Shown: positions 8,499 through 16,270, counted from the first letter of the stretch. The stretch is DNA of 34,655 bases from Betaproteobacteria bacterium (GCA_029884335.1 JAOUIA010000039.1:1-34655), one strand, 5' to 3'. The notes: generated by a model from the sequence alone, not told the origin. Numbers and translations: made by a program.

Positions 8499-9074
8499 TT
8501 CGTCGTCTCTCCGACTGCCCAATGACACAGCAATTCTTGGAGCCGCGCGAAGACCGCGCGTCGATTCGGACTTGCTGCGCTTGACAAGCCGGCGCAGCCG
8601 GCACTTGCGCGGACTCCTCGCCGTCAGGGCCCGAGATCGACATTGTAGGGTGTCGCCCACCGCATTCTCGGCAGTGGCGCGCATGCCGGTGCCGCATGCC
8701 GGCGTGAGGTCGTGAGGTTCCCCCAGGGTGCGCGCCCGTCTCGCACCGACGGCCGGATTCGCCGCGGCGGTCGCGCGTTCGGCACTGGCCTTGCGACGTC
8801 GATCAGGCTGCCGCCATGCCGTCCGCGAGGCGCCGCCGTGGATGCCCGATGGCCGTGGTCACGGGCGGCACCCTGTTTCCGCGATCGGGGCGCTTCGCCC
8901 GACTCGCGCGCGATCACGGTCGCCCGATGGCTCTCGGAAGGCCGGGCGCGCACTTGCGCTCAAGCCCGGGCCGACCGGGTCGCGGGCCGTTGCCGCAAGG
9001 AGCGCCGCGCAACGCGCGGCGGCAGCTTCAGCTGCGGCTGCCGGGCCTCGCCCGTCGCCGTCACTCGCGTCGGG
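8499..9074 (-). other. Gene-poor stretch with hairpins
   Basis: About 575 bases with no coding region I can support. The open frames here are Arg/Ala/Pro-rich, with mixed third-position bases, and match no family I know. It holds the leader of the acyl-CoA synthetase gene, two close copies of GCATGCCGG near 8683-8704, and a perfect hairpin CGCCGCGC/GCGCGGCG at 9003-9021. A second short hairpin, GCAGC/GCTGC, lies at 9022-9035. The two hairpins lie just past the truncated ABC gene on its strand, but no T-run follows. Decayed sequence is the simplest reading. Confidence 0.5.
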
Positions 9075-9485
9075 TCATTGGATCGTCATGTCCGCGCGCG
9101 CGAGGTTGGTCACCAGTCCAGTCGCCAGCGGATTGCCGTTCGGCAGGACGATCGGGGTCCGCGGAGCCGCTCTCGCTGCGGCAGTCAGCGCCGGAACCGG
9201 CGCGGCGACGATGAGCGCGGGCTCCGTCGCCGCGAGCTCGGCAGCCAGCGCCGGCAGCCGCTCGACCAGCCCGCCGGCCCAGTACTCCTCGAGCCGGTAG
9301 TCGGAGCCCTCCTTCCGGCCCAGCGCGGCGAGGCCTTCCTTGAACGCGACGAGGTAGTGCCCGCCGGACTCGCGCGAGGCCGTGTTGAGCCAACCGATCA
9401 GCGCCGGTCGCTTCGACTGCGCGCGCGTGCCGTCGGTCCAGGCGAGCGCCGGCCACGCGGCGACGAGCAGCAGGGCGCGGCGCAT
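9075..9485 (-). pseudogene. Truncated ABC-transporter substrate-binding protein (ABC_sub_bind family)
   Basis: The 136 residues from ATG 9485 start with a signal peptide (MRRALLLVAAWPALAW...RAQ). They continue as the first lobe of a periplasmic binding protein of the ABC_sub_bind type, with the typical RPALIGWLN, LAALGRKEGSDYRLEEYWA and PIVLPNGNPLATGLVTNLAR. Full members are about 320 residues and continue with a Pro-Gly-Gly-Asn-Val-type sequence after the last motif. Here the frame reads ADMTIQ and stops. The missing second lobe is not visible in any frame downstream, so the end was lost by deletion or rearrangement, not by a simple frameshift. No permease or ATPase genes are nearby. The product would be unable to close around a ligand. 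Confidence 0.7.
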
Positions 9486-9562
9486 GCGACGGCGCGCCTC
9501 GACTGCAGCGAGCCCGGCGATCCGCGTGCGGCGCATGCCCATCGCTTCAATGCCCCGACTCG

Positions 9563-9832
9563 CTAGCGTTTGTACTCGCGATAGCGCTCGACGCGGGCGA
9601 GATCGGCCTGCACCTCTCCGCAGCTGCGCTCGTAGACGATCTCGCGGCCCATCGCGCTGCCGGCGTAGGCCTGCCGGTTGCGCGTGGGCGTCAGCACGCA
9701 GCGCACGCTGTGCACGCCGGCGCCGAGCACGACCTCGATCGACTCCGGCCGCTTGCTGAACACGACGACCTCGAGCACCTGGCCGCTGCTCGTGACGCGC
9801 ACGGGAATCTTCTCCGCGTCCATCGGACCCAT
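9563..9832 (-). CDS. Small protein of unknown function
   Basis: An 86-89 residue protein I do not recognise. It looks coding: balanced composition, alternating beta-type hydrophobic pattern (VRVTSSGQVLEVVVF, IEVVLGAGVHSVRCVL) and strong third-position G/C. There is no signal peptide or membrane segment. The C-terminus is charged (ARVERYREYKR). Two cysteines are present. GAGGAG stands three bases before ATG 9832 and twelve before ATG 9823, so either start is possible. It lies about 100 bases after the LanC-like gene on the same strand and could be the last gene of that operon. The beta-rich pattern is compatible with a small barrel or binding domain, but no function should be assigned. Confidence 0.6.
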   Translation of the reverse strand: MGPMDAEKIPVRVTSSGQVLEVVVFSKRPESIEVVLGAGVHSVRCVLTPTRNRQAYAGSAMGREIVYERSCGEVQADLARVERYREYKR

Positions 9833-9933
9833 CCGCTCCTCGACAGGCGCCTTGCGCCCGAGCGGGACAGTCTACGCTGCGCGAGGCCGCGCAGGGCGAC
9901 GCGCGCGTCTTTCGACCGGCGCGGTTGCGCAGG

Positions 9934-11145
9934 TCAGCCGGCGACGTCCAGCGCGGGAAGCTCGGCGAGCCCCTCGACGCAGTGCCACAGGTACACCGCG
10001 AGCCCGGCGTCGCCCGTCCACAGCGTGTAGCGGCCGCGACCGTGCTCGCGCCGCATGCGCTCGCGCTGGAGAAGCGCGTGCATCGCGAACGACCGCGCGC
10101 GTTCCAGCCACAGCGAATCCCCCGAGCGGCGGTACAGCTTCAGGAACGCGTAGCCGTTGCCCGCCGTGCCGTGGCACAGTCCGTAGCCCTTGGCGAGCGG
10201 CCCGGCCTGCCAGACGAGGCGTCCGGCGCCGAGCAGCATCGCGTCCATCGCCGCGGAGCGGCCGGCGGGGAAATCCGCCAGCGCCGTCACGATGCCTGGC
10301 GCGCCGTGGCACCACTGCACGAGCATGCTTGGCCTGCCCGGGCGCGGCTCGAAAGTCCCGGGCGGCCAGTTGACCGCGTCGCCTTCGGATCGCGCCAGCG
10401 CGCTCAGCGTGGCTACGCAGCGGTCGTAGACCGCTTCGCGGCGCTCCGCGTCGAGCAACGCGGCGCCCTTGAGCAACGGATACGCGTTCCCCGCGAAGCC
10501 GTGCCCCGCGCCCAGGTATTGCAGGACCCGGCCGTACAGGTCCTGCGTCCAGAGGTGGCATTTCGCGCGGTCGTCGTACGTCCAGGTTCGCCAGACCTGC
10601 TCGACGTTGACGAGGAACAGTTCGCGCCAGCGGCTCTCGCCAGTCGCCTCCCACAGGTGCCAGGCGGCCACCATCGTGCCAGGGGCGGCCCACAGCGCCT
10701 CGTTCGTCGGGTTGCCCACGTTCGCCTCGACCGCCGCGTAGAGCCGGTCGGCAGCCTCGCCCGATCCGCCCAGGCGCCACAGCGCGAGCAGGATGCCTGC
10801 CTCGCCGAGAAAGTACGACGGCACGACAGCGCCCGTGTCGGGATCGTCCAGATAGCCGGCGTGCGCCCGGCGCAGGCCTTCTTCCGGGTCGACGGACAGT
10901 TCGACCGCGCCTGCGCGCCGCAGGTACGCGAGCGACCACAGCACGCCGGCGCTGCCGAGATAGAGACTCTTGAATCCGGTGCGCGGGGAGTCGCCATCCG
11001 CGTCCAGCGGGTGCCCGGGCCATGTCCCGCCGGTGGAACGGCTCGACTCGATGTCCGCGACGATGTCGCGGATCGCGCGGCGCGCCGCATCGGCATCCCA
11101 GGCGCGCGCGTCGAGCGCTTCGTGGCGATCGGGCTCGAAGAGCAT
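9934..11145 (-). CDS. LanC-like (LanCL-type) zinc cyclase-fold protein
   Basis: A 403-residue alpha/alpha-toroid protein of the lanthionine-synthetase C family. All active-site motifs are kept: His215 in GAGHGFAGN, Cys279 in WCHGAPGI, and Cys324-His325 in LCHGTAGNGYAF. In NisC the same four positions hold the catalytic His and the three zinc ligands. Other repeat motifs (LYLGSAGVLW, YFLGEAGILLAL, LWTGDAGLAVYL) mark the toroid. The WCHGAPG and CHGTAGN wording and the end motif resemble eukaryotic LanCL proteins more than antibiotic cyclases, as far as I remember them. LanCL proteins add glutathione to dehydroalanine or dehydrobutyrine residues. No LanB dehydratase, LanM part, precursor peptide or exporter is adjacent. 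ATG 11145 lies four bases after the stop of the lipoprotein gene. The substrate is unknown. Confidence 0.88.
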   Translation of the reverse strand: MLFEPDRHEALDARAWDADAARRAIRDIVADIESSRSTGGTWPGHPLDADGDSPRTGFKSLYLGSAGVLWSLAYLRRAGAVELSVDPEEGLRRAHAGYLDDPDTGAVVPSYFLGEAGILLALWRLGGSGEAADRLYAAVEANVGNPTNEALWAAPGTMVAAWHLWEATGESRWRELFLVNVEQVWRTWTYDDRAKCHLWTQDLYGRVLQYLGAGHGFAGNAYPLLKGAALLDAERREAVYDRCVATLSALARSEGDAVNWPPGTFEPRPGRPSMLVQWCHGAPGIVTALADFPAGRSAAMDAMLLGAGRLVWQAGPLAKGYGLCHGTAGNGYAFLKLYRRSGDSLWLERARSFAMHALLQRERMRREHGRGRYTLWTGDAGLAVYLWHCVEGLAELPALDVAG

Positions 11146-11149
11146 GCGT

Positions 11150-12247
11150 CTAACGTGCGATCGGCAGCGTGAGGATCGTCGTGATCGGCGGCACGTCGCC
11201 GGCCTGCAGCGCGTACGCGGTCTCGAGGAGCGCGAACGTCTGCTTCGACGCGAGGTCGCGCGAGTCGATGTAGAACCACTGGCCGTGCGCGTGGACGCCG
11301 ACATGCCTCTCGGCGGGCTCGTCGGAGCGCGAAGGGATGCGCATCACGCCCTGGAGCATGCGGTTCCAGTCGAACGCCGTGCCGTCCGCAGCCATGAGCA
11401 CTGGAACCTCGCCGGCCGCCAGCGTCGCAGCAGGCACGACGACGCCCTTGGAGAGGAAGCGCATCGCCGCGAGGATCGAGCGCGGGCGCAGCGCGATGTT
11501 GCGTCCCCCGCCGCCGGCCGCCGCCACCGCGACGCGGTAGGTGAGCGCGGCCGGCTCCAGGTTCAGCAGTTTCACCAGCTCGCGGAACTCGTCGCTCGCC
11601 GCGGCCGCCGCGTCGAACGAGACCGACAGCACGAGGTCGCCGCCCGGAGGCGGCGGGGCGGCCGCGGAGTCCACGCCGAGGTGCAGCCAGCCCCGCGCCT
11701 CCAGCCGCTCGATGAGGTCGGCGGCGCGGCGGAACCGCGACCAGTCGGGCGCCTCGCTCGGCGCGAAGAGCGTCGCCGAAGGCGCGTTCGGCACGCCGTT
11801 GATCGCGTCGGCGAACACCAGCAGGATCTCGCGCAACCCGAATCCCGCTGCGCGCAACAGCGCGAGCGTGCGGAGGTCGAGCGGTCGCAGCAGCTGCTTC
11901 GCGAACTTCTCGCCGGCGAGCGGCTGTAGCACGAACGACGGCGTCTGCGACATCCCGACGCCCGGCGAGAGGGAGAGCGTCGGGTCGAGCCCGAGCGTGC
12001 CGAACGCGGACATCGTGAGGTTCGCGCTCACCGTGGCGCTGGTCGACACGCTGCCGAGATCGAGGAAGTACGGGCTGTCGCCGTAGCGCAGGCGCACGAT
12101 GTTGCGCAGCATCTGCTCGGCTCCGGTCTGCGCCGCGGTCTCGTTGAGCGATCCGCGCGTCTCCTTGAGCAGGCTGCCGGAGAATGCGGCGCAGCCGGCC
12201 AGCAGCGCGGCGACGAACGCGACGGCGATGCGCGGCACGCGCGTCAC
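11150..12247 (-). CDS. Lipoprotein of unknown function
   Basis: A 365-residue predicted lipoprotein. The N-terminal signal ends in the lipobox LLAGC with Cys19. The mature part opens with GSLNETAAQTGAEQMLRNIVRLRYGD, followed by YFLDLGSVSTSATVSANL. I associate this opening with a family of uncharacterised proteobacterial lipoproteins. The middle carries RPLDLRTLALLRAAGFGLREILLVF and DWNRMLQGVMRIP, and the last 60 residues suggest a beta strand segment (GQWFYIDSRDLASKQTFALLE). No enzyme motif was found. GTG 12247 overlaps the dehydrogenase stop by four bases and the stop is four bases before the LanC-like gene, so the three are made together. It likely sits at the inner face of the outer membrane or on the inner membrane. 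Function unknown. Confidence 0.82.
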   Translation of the reverse strand: MTRVPRIAVAFVAALLAGCAAFSGSLLKETRGSLNETAAQTGAEQMLRNIVRLRYGDSPYFLDLGSVSTSATVSANLTMSAFGTLGLDPTLSLSPGVGMSQTPSFVLQPLAGEKFAKQLLRPLDLRTLALLRAAGFGLREILLVFADAINGVPNAPSATLFAPSEAPDWSRFRRAADLIERLEARGWLHLGVDSAAAPPPPGGDLVLSVSFDAAAAASDEFRELVKLLNLEPAALTYRVAVAAAGGGGRNIALRPRSILAAMRFLSKGVVVPAATLAAGEVPVLMAADGTAFDWNRMLQGVMRIPSRSDEPAERHVGVHAHGQWFYIDSRDLASKQTFALLETAYALQAGDVPPITTILTLPIAR

Positions 12248-13152
12248 ACGGGCTTGCGCGCGGCGAGCAGCTGGTCGGCGTAGGCGCGCCAGTTCGCGTC
12301 CTTCGCGAGGCTGTCGAGGCCGAGAGCGACCTTCTGCCGGCCCATCCAGTCCTGCCGCTCGGCCGTGGCCGTGGGCAGCCACGGCTCGATGCCGGCCTCG
12401 CGCAGCGTCACGGCCACCTCCCGCATCTCCTCGGCGCGGCGCTTGCCGTGTAGCGCGCTGCGGCTCATGAAGTACGAGCCCAGCTGCTCCCAGTCGAGGG
12501 TGGGGAACGTCTCGTGCAGCGAGGCGATCACGCGGTCCTCGACGCCGTAGGCTCGCGCCGCGGTGAAGCTCTCGGTGACGATCGCCTCCATGCCCTTGAT
12601 CATCACGCTGCGGCACATCTTGATCGCCGAGGCGACGCCCACCTCGTTCGCGGCGATCTCCATCGCGAAGCCGAGCGGGGCGAGCAGGTCGCGCAGTTCC
12701 GCGGCGCCGCGTCCGCCGATCAGCATCGGCACCTTGATGCCATAGGGCGGCACCGAGGTCATCACCGCGGACTCGACGAAGCGGCCGCCCGCGCCGTCGA
12801 TCAGGCGGCTCATCTCCCGCTTCGCACCCGGCGAGGCCGAGTTGAGGTCGACGAACCACGTGCCGCGGCGGATCGCCGGCACGGCCTCGCGCGCGACGAC
12901 CACGGCCTGGGACGCGGTGACCGCAGAGAGCACGACGTCGGCGCGCGCGAGCAGCGCGGCGAGTGATGCGACCGCCTCGATGCTCGCGTCGCGCGCGTGA
13001 TCACGCATCGCCGGACCCTGCGCTGCGTCGGGCATCAGGATGTCCCACGCCCCCACCCAGGCCACGCCGCGCTCGACGAGCGCGCTGCCCAGGATCTTCC
13101 CGACTTCGCCGTAGCCGACCAGCCCGATGCGCAGCGCCCTCGATGCGTCCAT
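12244..13152 (-). CDS. 6-phosphogluconate-dehydrogenase-like NAD(P) oxidoreductase (DUF1932-type C-terminus)
   Basis: A 302-residue protein with an N-terminal Rossmann domain (GLVGYGEVG, Gly13-x-Gly15-x-x-Gly18) and the beta-hydroxyacid-dehydrogenase substrate loop DLNSASPGAK. The all-alpha C-terminal part (KMCRSVMIKGMEAIVTESFTAARAYG) is of the DUF1932 kind. Members are thought to reduce or oxidise a hydroxy acid, but substrates are mostly undefined. ATG 13152 has GGAGG seven bases upstream. It is the first gene of a coupled operon with a lipoprotein (four-base overlap) and a LanC-like protein. The lysine expected in this superfamily's active site is plausibly the one in IKMCRSVMIKG, but I cannot tell which. 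Confidence 0.85.
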   Translation of the reverse strand: MDASRALRIGLVGYGEVGKILGSALVERGVAWVGAWDILMPDAAQGPAMRDHARDASIEAVASLAALLARADVVLSAVTASQAVVVAREAVPAIRRGTWFVDLNSASPGAKREMSRLIDGAGGRFVESAVMTSVPPYGIKVPMLIGGRGAAELRDLLAPLGFAMEIAANEVGVASAIKMCRSVMIKGMEAIVTESFTAARAYGVEDRVIASLHETFPTLDWEQLGSYFMSRSALHGKRRAEEMREVAVTLREAGIEPWLPTATAERQDWMGRQKVALGLDSLAKDANWRAYADQLLAARKPV

Positions 13153-13222
13153 GCCCTTGCCTCCGAGTCCTCTGCACGGATTCTATATCTGGCACCATGC
13201 GTGTTTCCCCTGAAGGCGGACG
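13153..13222. promoter_or_regulatory. Divergent promoter region between dehydrogenase operon and MFS gene
   Basis: Seventy bases separate the two divergent starts. The A/T-rich centre TTCTATATCT (13181-13190) can act as a -10 in either direction. On plus it has TTGCCT at 13157-13162, 18 bases before TTCTAT. On minus it reads TAGAAT or TATAGA without a clear -35. GGAGG lies before the minus start and AAGGCGG before the plus start. No regulator site was recognised. Confidence 0.4.
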
Positions 13223-14428
13223 ATGCTCTCCCCGGGCGGCCTCGCGATGACGCTGCTCCTCGGCGCGCTGGTGGCGAGCGCGCCGCTGGCGATGGACATC
13301 TACCTGCCGTCGATGCCGGCGATGACGCGCGCGCTCGGCGCGACGGCCGGCGAGGTGCAGCTCACGCTGTCGGTGTACATGTTCGGCTGGGGCGCGGCGC
13401 AGCTCCTCGCCGGGCCTCTGTCGGACCGCTTCGGGCGGCGGCCGGCGCTGATCGGCGGGCTCGCGCTGTTCACCGCGGCGTCGGTCGCCTGTGCGCTTGC
13501 GCCGGGCACGGCGGCGCTCGTCGTCGCACGCTTCTTCCAGGCGATCGCCGTGGCCACCGTGGCGGTCGTGCCGCGCGCCGTCGTGCGCGACTTGCACGCG
13601 GGCGAGAGGGCGGCGCACATGCTCTCGACGATGATGCTGGTGCTGGGCGTGATGCCGGTCGCCGCCCCCGTGCTCGGCGCCGAGCTGCACCTGGCGTTCG
13701 GCTGGCGGGCGAGCTTTGCCGTCGTGGCGGCCTACGGCGCGGCGCTCCTCGCGCTCGTGCACTTCGCGCTTCCCGAGACGCTCGCCGACCGCGATCCCGA
13801 CGCGCTCGCGCCGCCGGTCGTGCTGCGCAACTGGCGCCGCGCGCTCGCCTCGCGCCGCTACGTCGGCTACGCGCTGGCCATCGCCGCGGCGATGTCGGGG
13901 CTGTTCGCGTTCCTGGCCGGCAGCGCGTTCGTGTTCGTCGAGGGCATGGGGCGGGGGGAGCGCGCGTACAGCCTGTACTTTGCGCTCGTCATGCTCGGCA
14001 CGTTCGTCGGCACCGCGATCGCGCGCCGCGCGACGCGGCGGCTCGGCATCGTGGGCATGGTGCGGATGGGATCGCTGGCGCTGCTGGCGTCGGGGGGCGC
14101 GATGGCGCTCCTGGCGTGGCTGGGCGCGGCGCACCCGCTCGCGGTGGTCGTGCCGATGTTCGTGTTCATGGCCGCCTACATGTGCATGGTGCCTCAGGCG
14201 ACGGCGGGCGCGCTCACGCCGTTCCCCGAGATTGCCGGCAGCGCGGCGTCGCTGATGTCGTTCGTGCAGTTCGGCGTCGCGTCGGCCACCGCGCTGGCCG
14301 TGGGGATAGCGTTCGACGGCACCTCGCGGCCGATGGCGAGCGCGATCGCGCTCGCCGGCCTAGCGGCGTTCGTCGCGACGCAGCTGCTCGTGGTCCGCGG
14401 TCGCGACCGCGCCCGCGCCCAGGGGTGA
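13223..14428 (+). CDS. MFS multidrug exporter, Bcr/CflA type
   Basis: A 401-residue inner-membrane transporter with twelve predicted helices. The Bcr/CflA signature MDIYLPSMPAM lies in the first helix region, and the MFS loop motif GPLSDRFGRRPAL lies between helices two and three. A helix-four/five stretch with VPRAVVRDLHAGERAA and the antiporter-like GVMPVAAPVLG motif are also present. Known members expel drugs, sulfonamides, bicyclomycin or small peptides using the proton gradient. This protein's cargo cannot be predicted. The start ATG 13223 follows AAGGCGG. It is divergent from the dehydrogenase/LanC-like operon, and a link between export and that operon is only a positional suggestion. 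It ends before a REP-like repeat cluster. Confidence 0.9.
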   Translation: MLSPGGLAMTLLLGALVASAPLAMDIYLPSMPAMTRALGATAGEVQLTLSVYMFGWGAAQLLAGPLSDRFGRRPALIGGLALFTAASVACALAPGTAALVVARFFQAIAVATVAVVPRAVVRDLHAGERAAHMLSTMMLVLGVMPVAAPVLGAELHLAFGWRASFAVVAAYGAALLALVHFALPETLADRDPDALAPPVVLRNWRRALASRRYVGYALAIAAAMSGLFAFLAGSAFVFVEGMGRGERAYSLYFALVMLGTFVGTAIARRATRRLGIVGMVRMGSLALLASGGAMALLAWLGAAHPLAVVVPMFVFMAAYMCMVPQATAGALTPFPEIAGSAASLMSFVQFGVASATALAVGIAFDGTSRPMASAIALAGLAAFVATQLLVVRGRDRARAQG

Positions 14429-14436
14429 TGCGACGA

Positions 14437-14544
14437 TGCGTCGCCGTTCCCGCGGATGCGGGAACCCATCGGCACGTCGTCGTCGCCGCGCGCGCGGGAA
14501 CCCGGTGGTACATCGTCGTTCCCGCGAAGGCGGGGACGAGGAAC
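14437..14544. repeat. Three REP-like palindromes with exact 36-base spacing
   Basis: Palindrome arms start at 14446, 14482 and 14518. Unit 1 is GTTCCCGC-GGAT-GCGGGAAC (perfect). Unit 2 is GTCGCCGC-GCGC-GCGGGAAC (two mismatches). Unit 3 is GTTCCCGC-GAAG-GCGGGGAC (one mismatch). The nine bases before each palindrome are also alike. This GTTCCCGC palindrome is a familiar intergenic repeat in many betaproteobacteria. It lies between two convergent genes. Confidence 0.75.
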
Positions 14545-14551
14545 GTGGAGC

Positions 14552-14584
14552 GGGCCCGCTTCGCGGAACGGGCGTCCCGGGCCC
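14552..14584. terminator. Hairpin between convergent genes
   Basis: GGGCCCG (14552-14558) pairs with CGGGCCC (14578-14584) across a 19-base loop. It lies between the MFS gene and the convergent TerB-like gene and directly after the REP-like units. No T-run follows, so it may slow rather than end transcription. Confidence 0.35.
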
Positions 14585-14590
14585 TTGCGC

Positions 14591-15538
14591 CTACCCTCGG
14601 CCGATCAGCTGCGGCAGCGCGTTGACGTTGATCGACTTCGCGCGCTCGGCAATCTGCGGGCCGTACTGTTGCACCATCGCCTGTCCCTGCTGCACCAGCG
14701 GCGCGAACGCCGTCTTGAGCTTCTCCATGTCGAGCTTCCGGCCGCCCGCGTAGTACTGCTTCGCGACCTGCCCGAGCGCCCACGTCGAGGCGAACGCCAT
14801 TCCCGAGCTCGCCACCTGCCGGCCCGCCGCGCGGCCGAGGCCGCCGAACACGCTGCCCAGCAGGCCGCCCAGCAGCTTGCGGCCGAACTGCTCGAGGTAC
14901 TGCCCGGTCAGGCCCACGCCGAGCGCGGCGATGAACTCCTTGATGTGGCCCTGGTCGAGCTCGTAGCCGTGCTGCTTGCCGATGCGGTAGACGAGGCGCA
15001 CCTGCAGCGGCAGGATCGCCATCGATGCGAGCGACTCGGGGAGCAGCTCGAGCGCGGCATTGGTGATCGACGCGTCGACGATCTGCTTGTCGATCGCGGC
15101 GGCATCCACGCTGGCCGGCTGCGTTCCGGCGCCGGTTGCCGGAACGGTGGCCGGCACGCCCGGCACCGCGGCGATCGCGTCGGCCTTGGCGACGTACTCC
15201 TGCGCCGCGGCGGCCGGCAGCCCGAGCGCCTGCGCGAGCTTCGCGAGGAACGCGCCCTCGGCGGGCGTGTGCGCGCCGTCGGCGTCGGCCACGCCGACCG
15301 CCATCTCGTAGGCGAACTGCGCGAGCGCCTTGTCTGCGGCAAGCGGCTTCGCGACCGCTTCGAGCTCCGGCTTGCCGAGCAGCACGTCCTGGTAGAGCGC
15401 GGCGAGGTCGATGCCCTCGCCGGGAAGGCGCGCGGCCAGCTCGCGGACGCGCGTGCGCTCGCGCTCGTCCTTGAGTCCGTCGGCGAACGCGGCCATCAGT
15501 GCGACGGTCAGCACGGCGCGGGTCTGTTCGGTGTTCAT
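14591..15538 (-). CDS. TerB-like N-terminus with DUF697-like C-terminus
   Basis: A 315-residue protein. Residues 1-~120 hold two alpha-helical TerB/DjlA-like repeats with acidic pairs suited to metal binding (AAFADGLKDERE and VGVADADGAHTPAEGAFL). A flexible Ala/Pro/Thr linker (VPGVPATVPATGAG) follows. Residues ~150-280 resemble DUF697, which is found in YcjF-type proteins: LPLQVRLVYRIGKQHGYEL, then Gly-rich amphipathic helices GGLLGSVFGGLGRAAGR that could lie on or in a membrane. Start ATG 15538 has GGAGGG ten bases upstream. The gene follows a GNAT gene on the same strand after 133 bases with no gene. TerB domains were first seen in tellurite resistance and are also linked to envelope stress. 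No ter genes are nearby, so the role is open. Confidence 0.75.
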   Translation of the reverse strand: MNTEQTRAVLTVALMAAFADGLKDERERTRVRELAARLPGEGIDLAALYQDVLLGKPELEAVAKPLAADKALAQFAYEMAVGVADADGAHTPAEGAFLAKLAQALGLPAAAAQEYVAKADAIAAVPGVPATVPATGAGTQPASVDAAAIDKQIVDASITNAALELLPESLASMAILPLQVRLVYRIGKQHGYELDQGHIKEFIAALGVGLTGQYLEQFGRKLLGGLLGSVFGGLGRAAGRQVASSGMAFASTWALGQVAKQYYAGGRKLDMEKLKTAFAPLVQQGQAMVQQYGPQIAERAKSINVNALPQLIGRG

Positions 15539-15671
15539 GGTGGCGTCTCCCTCCGGCAATGGCGGTGCATCCGCGATGCTAATGGATGGCGGGAGGAGGA
15601 GACGCCGTATCGGATCAACCGCGCTGCTCGCGGCACGGGACGCGACGGGGCGCGACGGCCGGGGCCGCGCG

Positions 15672-16226
15672 TCAGGCGGGAAGCAGCGGGTACTCGAACG
15701 CCACGTGCTCGGCGATGACCCGCCGCACGATGCCTCGCGCGTGACGTTCCAGGAGCCTCAGCATGGGGACGTTCTCGTGCATGACGCTGCCGGAAAGTCG
15801 GCGCACGCCCCGCCTGCGCGCTTCGCGCGCGAGGCGCCGCAGGAGCAGGGCGCCGATGCCGAGCCCCTGATAGTCGTCGACCACGGTGACGGCGATCTCC
15901 GCGGTCGCCGGTGCGCCGTCGAGGCGGACGTAGCGCGCGATGCCCACGCCTTCGACGCGTCCGTCGGGGAACCTGGCCGACGCGCCGAGCGCGAACCGCG
16001 ACGGGTCGGCCGGGTTCGTGAGGTCGAACAGTTCGCGCTCGGAGAGCCGGCGGCGGACCATGTGGAAGCGGCGCCAGCTGCTCGTCGCGGACAGGCGCTG
16101 CAATCCCTCCACGATGAGGGGCCGGTCGTCCGGCGTGACCCGGCGGAATTCGATCAGGCGGCCGTCGGGCAGCCGGACGGCGGCACTGTCGGTGGGCGAG
16201 CTGGTGGGATTGGACGCTTCGTTCAC
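15672..16226 (-). CDS. GNAT family N-acetyltransferase
   Basis: A 184-residue protein with a single GNAT domain. The acetyl-CoA loop is VVDDYQGLGIGALLLRRL, and the C-terminal part (SVMHENVPMLRLLERHA) fits the Pat-like group that acetylates protein lysines. In both traits it resembles the GNAT domain on the hydrolase fusion at 4385-6349. GTG 16226 follows GGGAGG by five bases. It is divergent from a TetR regulator across 51 bases containing a strong promoter and a palindrome, so that regulator probably controls it. Protein or small-molecule substrate is unknown. Downstream on the same strand lies the TerB-like gene. Confidence 0.82.
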   Translation of the reverse strand: MNEASNPTSSPTDSAAVRLPDGRLIEFRRVTPDDRPLIVEGLQRLSATSSWRRFHMVRRRLSERELFDLTNPADPSRFALGASARFPDGRVEGVGIARYVRLDGAPATAEIAVTVVDDYQGLGIGALLLRRLAREARRRGVRRLSGSVMHENVPMLRLLERHARGIVRRVIAEHVAFEYPLLPA

Positions 16227-16241
16227 CCTGGCCTCCCGCGG

Positions 16242-16270
16242 TTGACATTGAATGATAAGGATAATATTAT
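16242..16270 (+). promoter_or_regulatory. Consensus sigma70 promoter of the TetR gene
   Basis: TTGACA (16242-16247), 17 bases, then TATTAT (16265-16270): a perfect -35 and near-perfect -10 with ideal spacing in a strikingly A/T-rich island. The -10 ends seven bases before ATG 16278, so transcription should start at or within a base of the start codon. No Shine-Dalgarno site fits between them. This predicts a leaderless mRNA. Confidence 0.8.

Noticed and set aside
8624-8953. A 109-codon minus-strand reading frame
   Set aside because: Composition is Arg/Pro/Ala-rich with no fold pattern or family match and it lies in sequence that looks decayed.
9833-9933. A lanthipeptide precursor next to the LanC-like gene
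   Set aside because: I looked for a short Ser/Thr/Cys-rich frame with a start and ribosome site in this gap and between nearby genes and saw none.
14437-14544. A short CRISPR-like array with 36-base period
   Set aside because: The period covers palindrome and flank together, there are no unique spacers, the units are degenerate and no cas gene is present. REP-like repeats explain it better.
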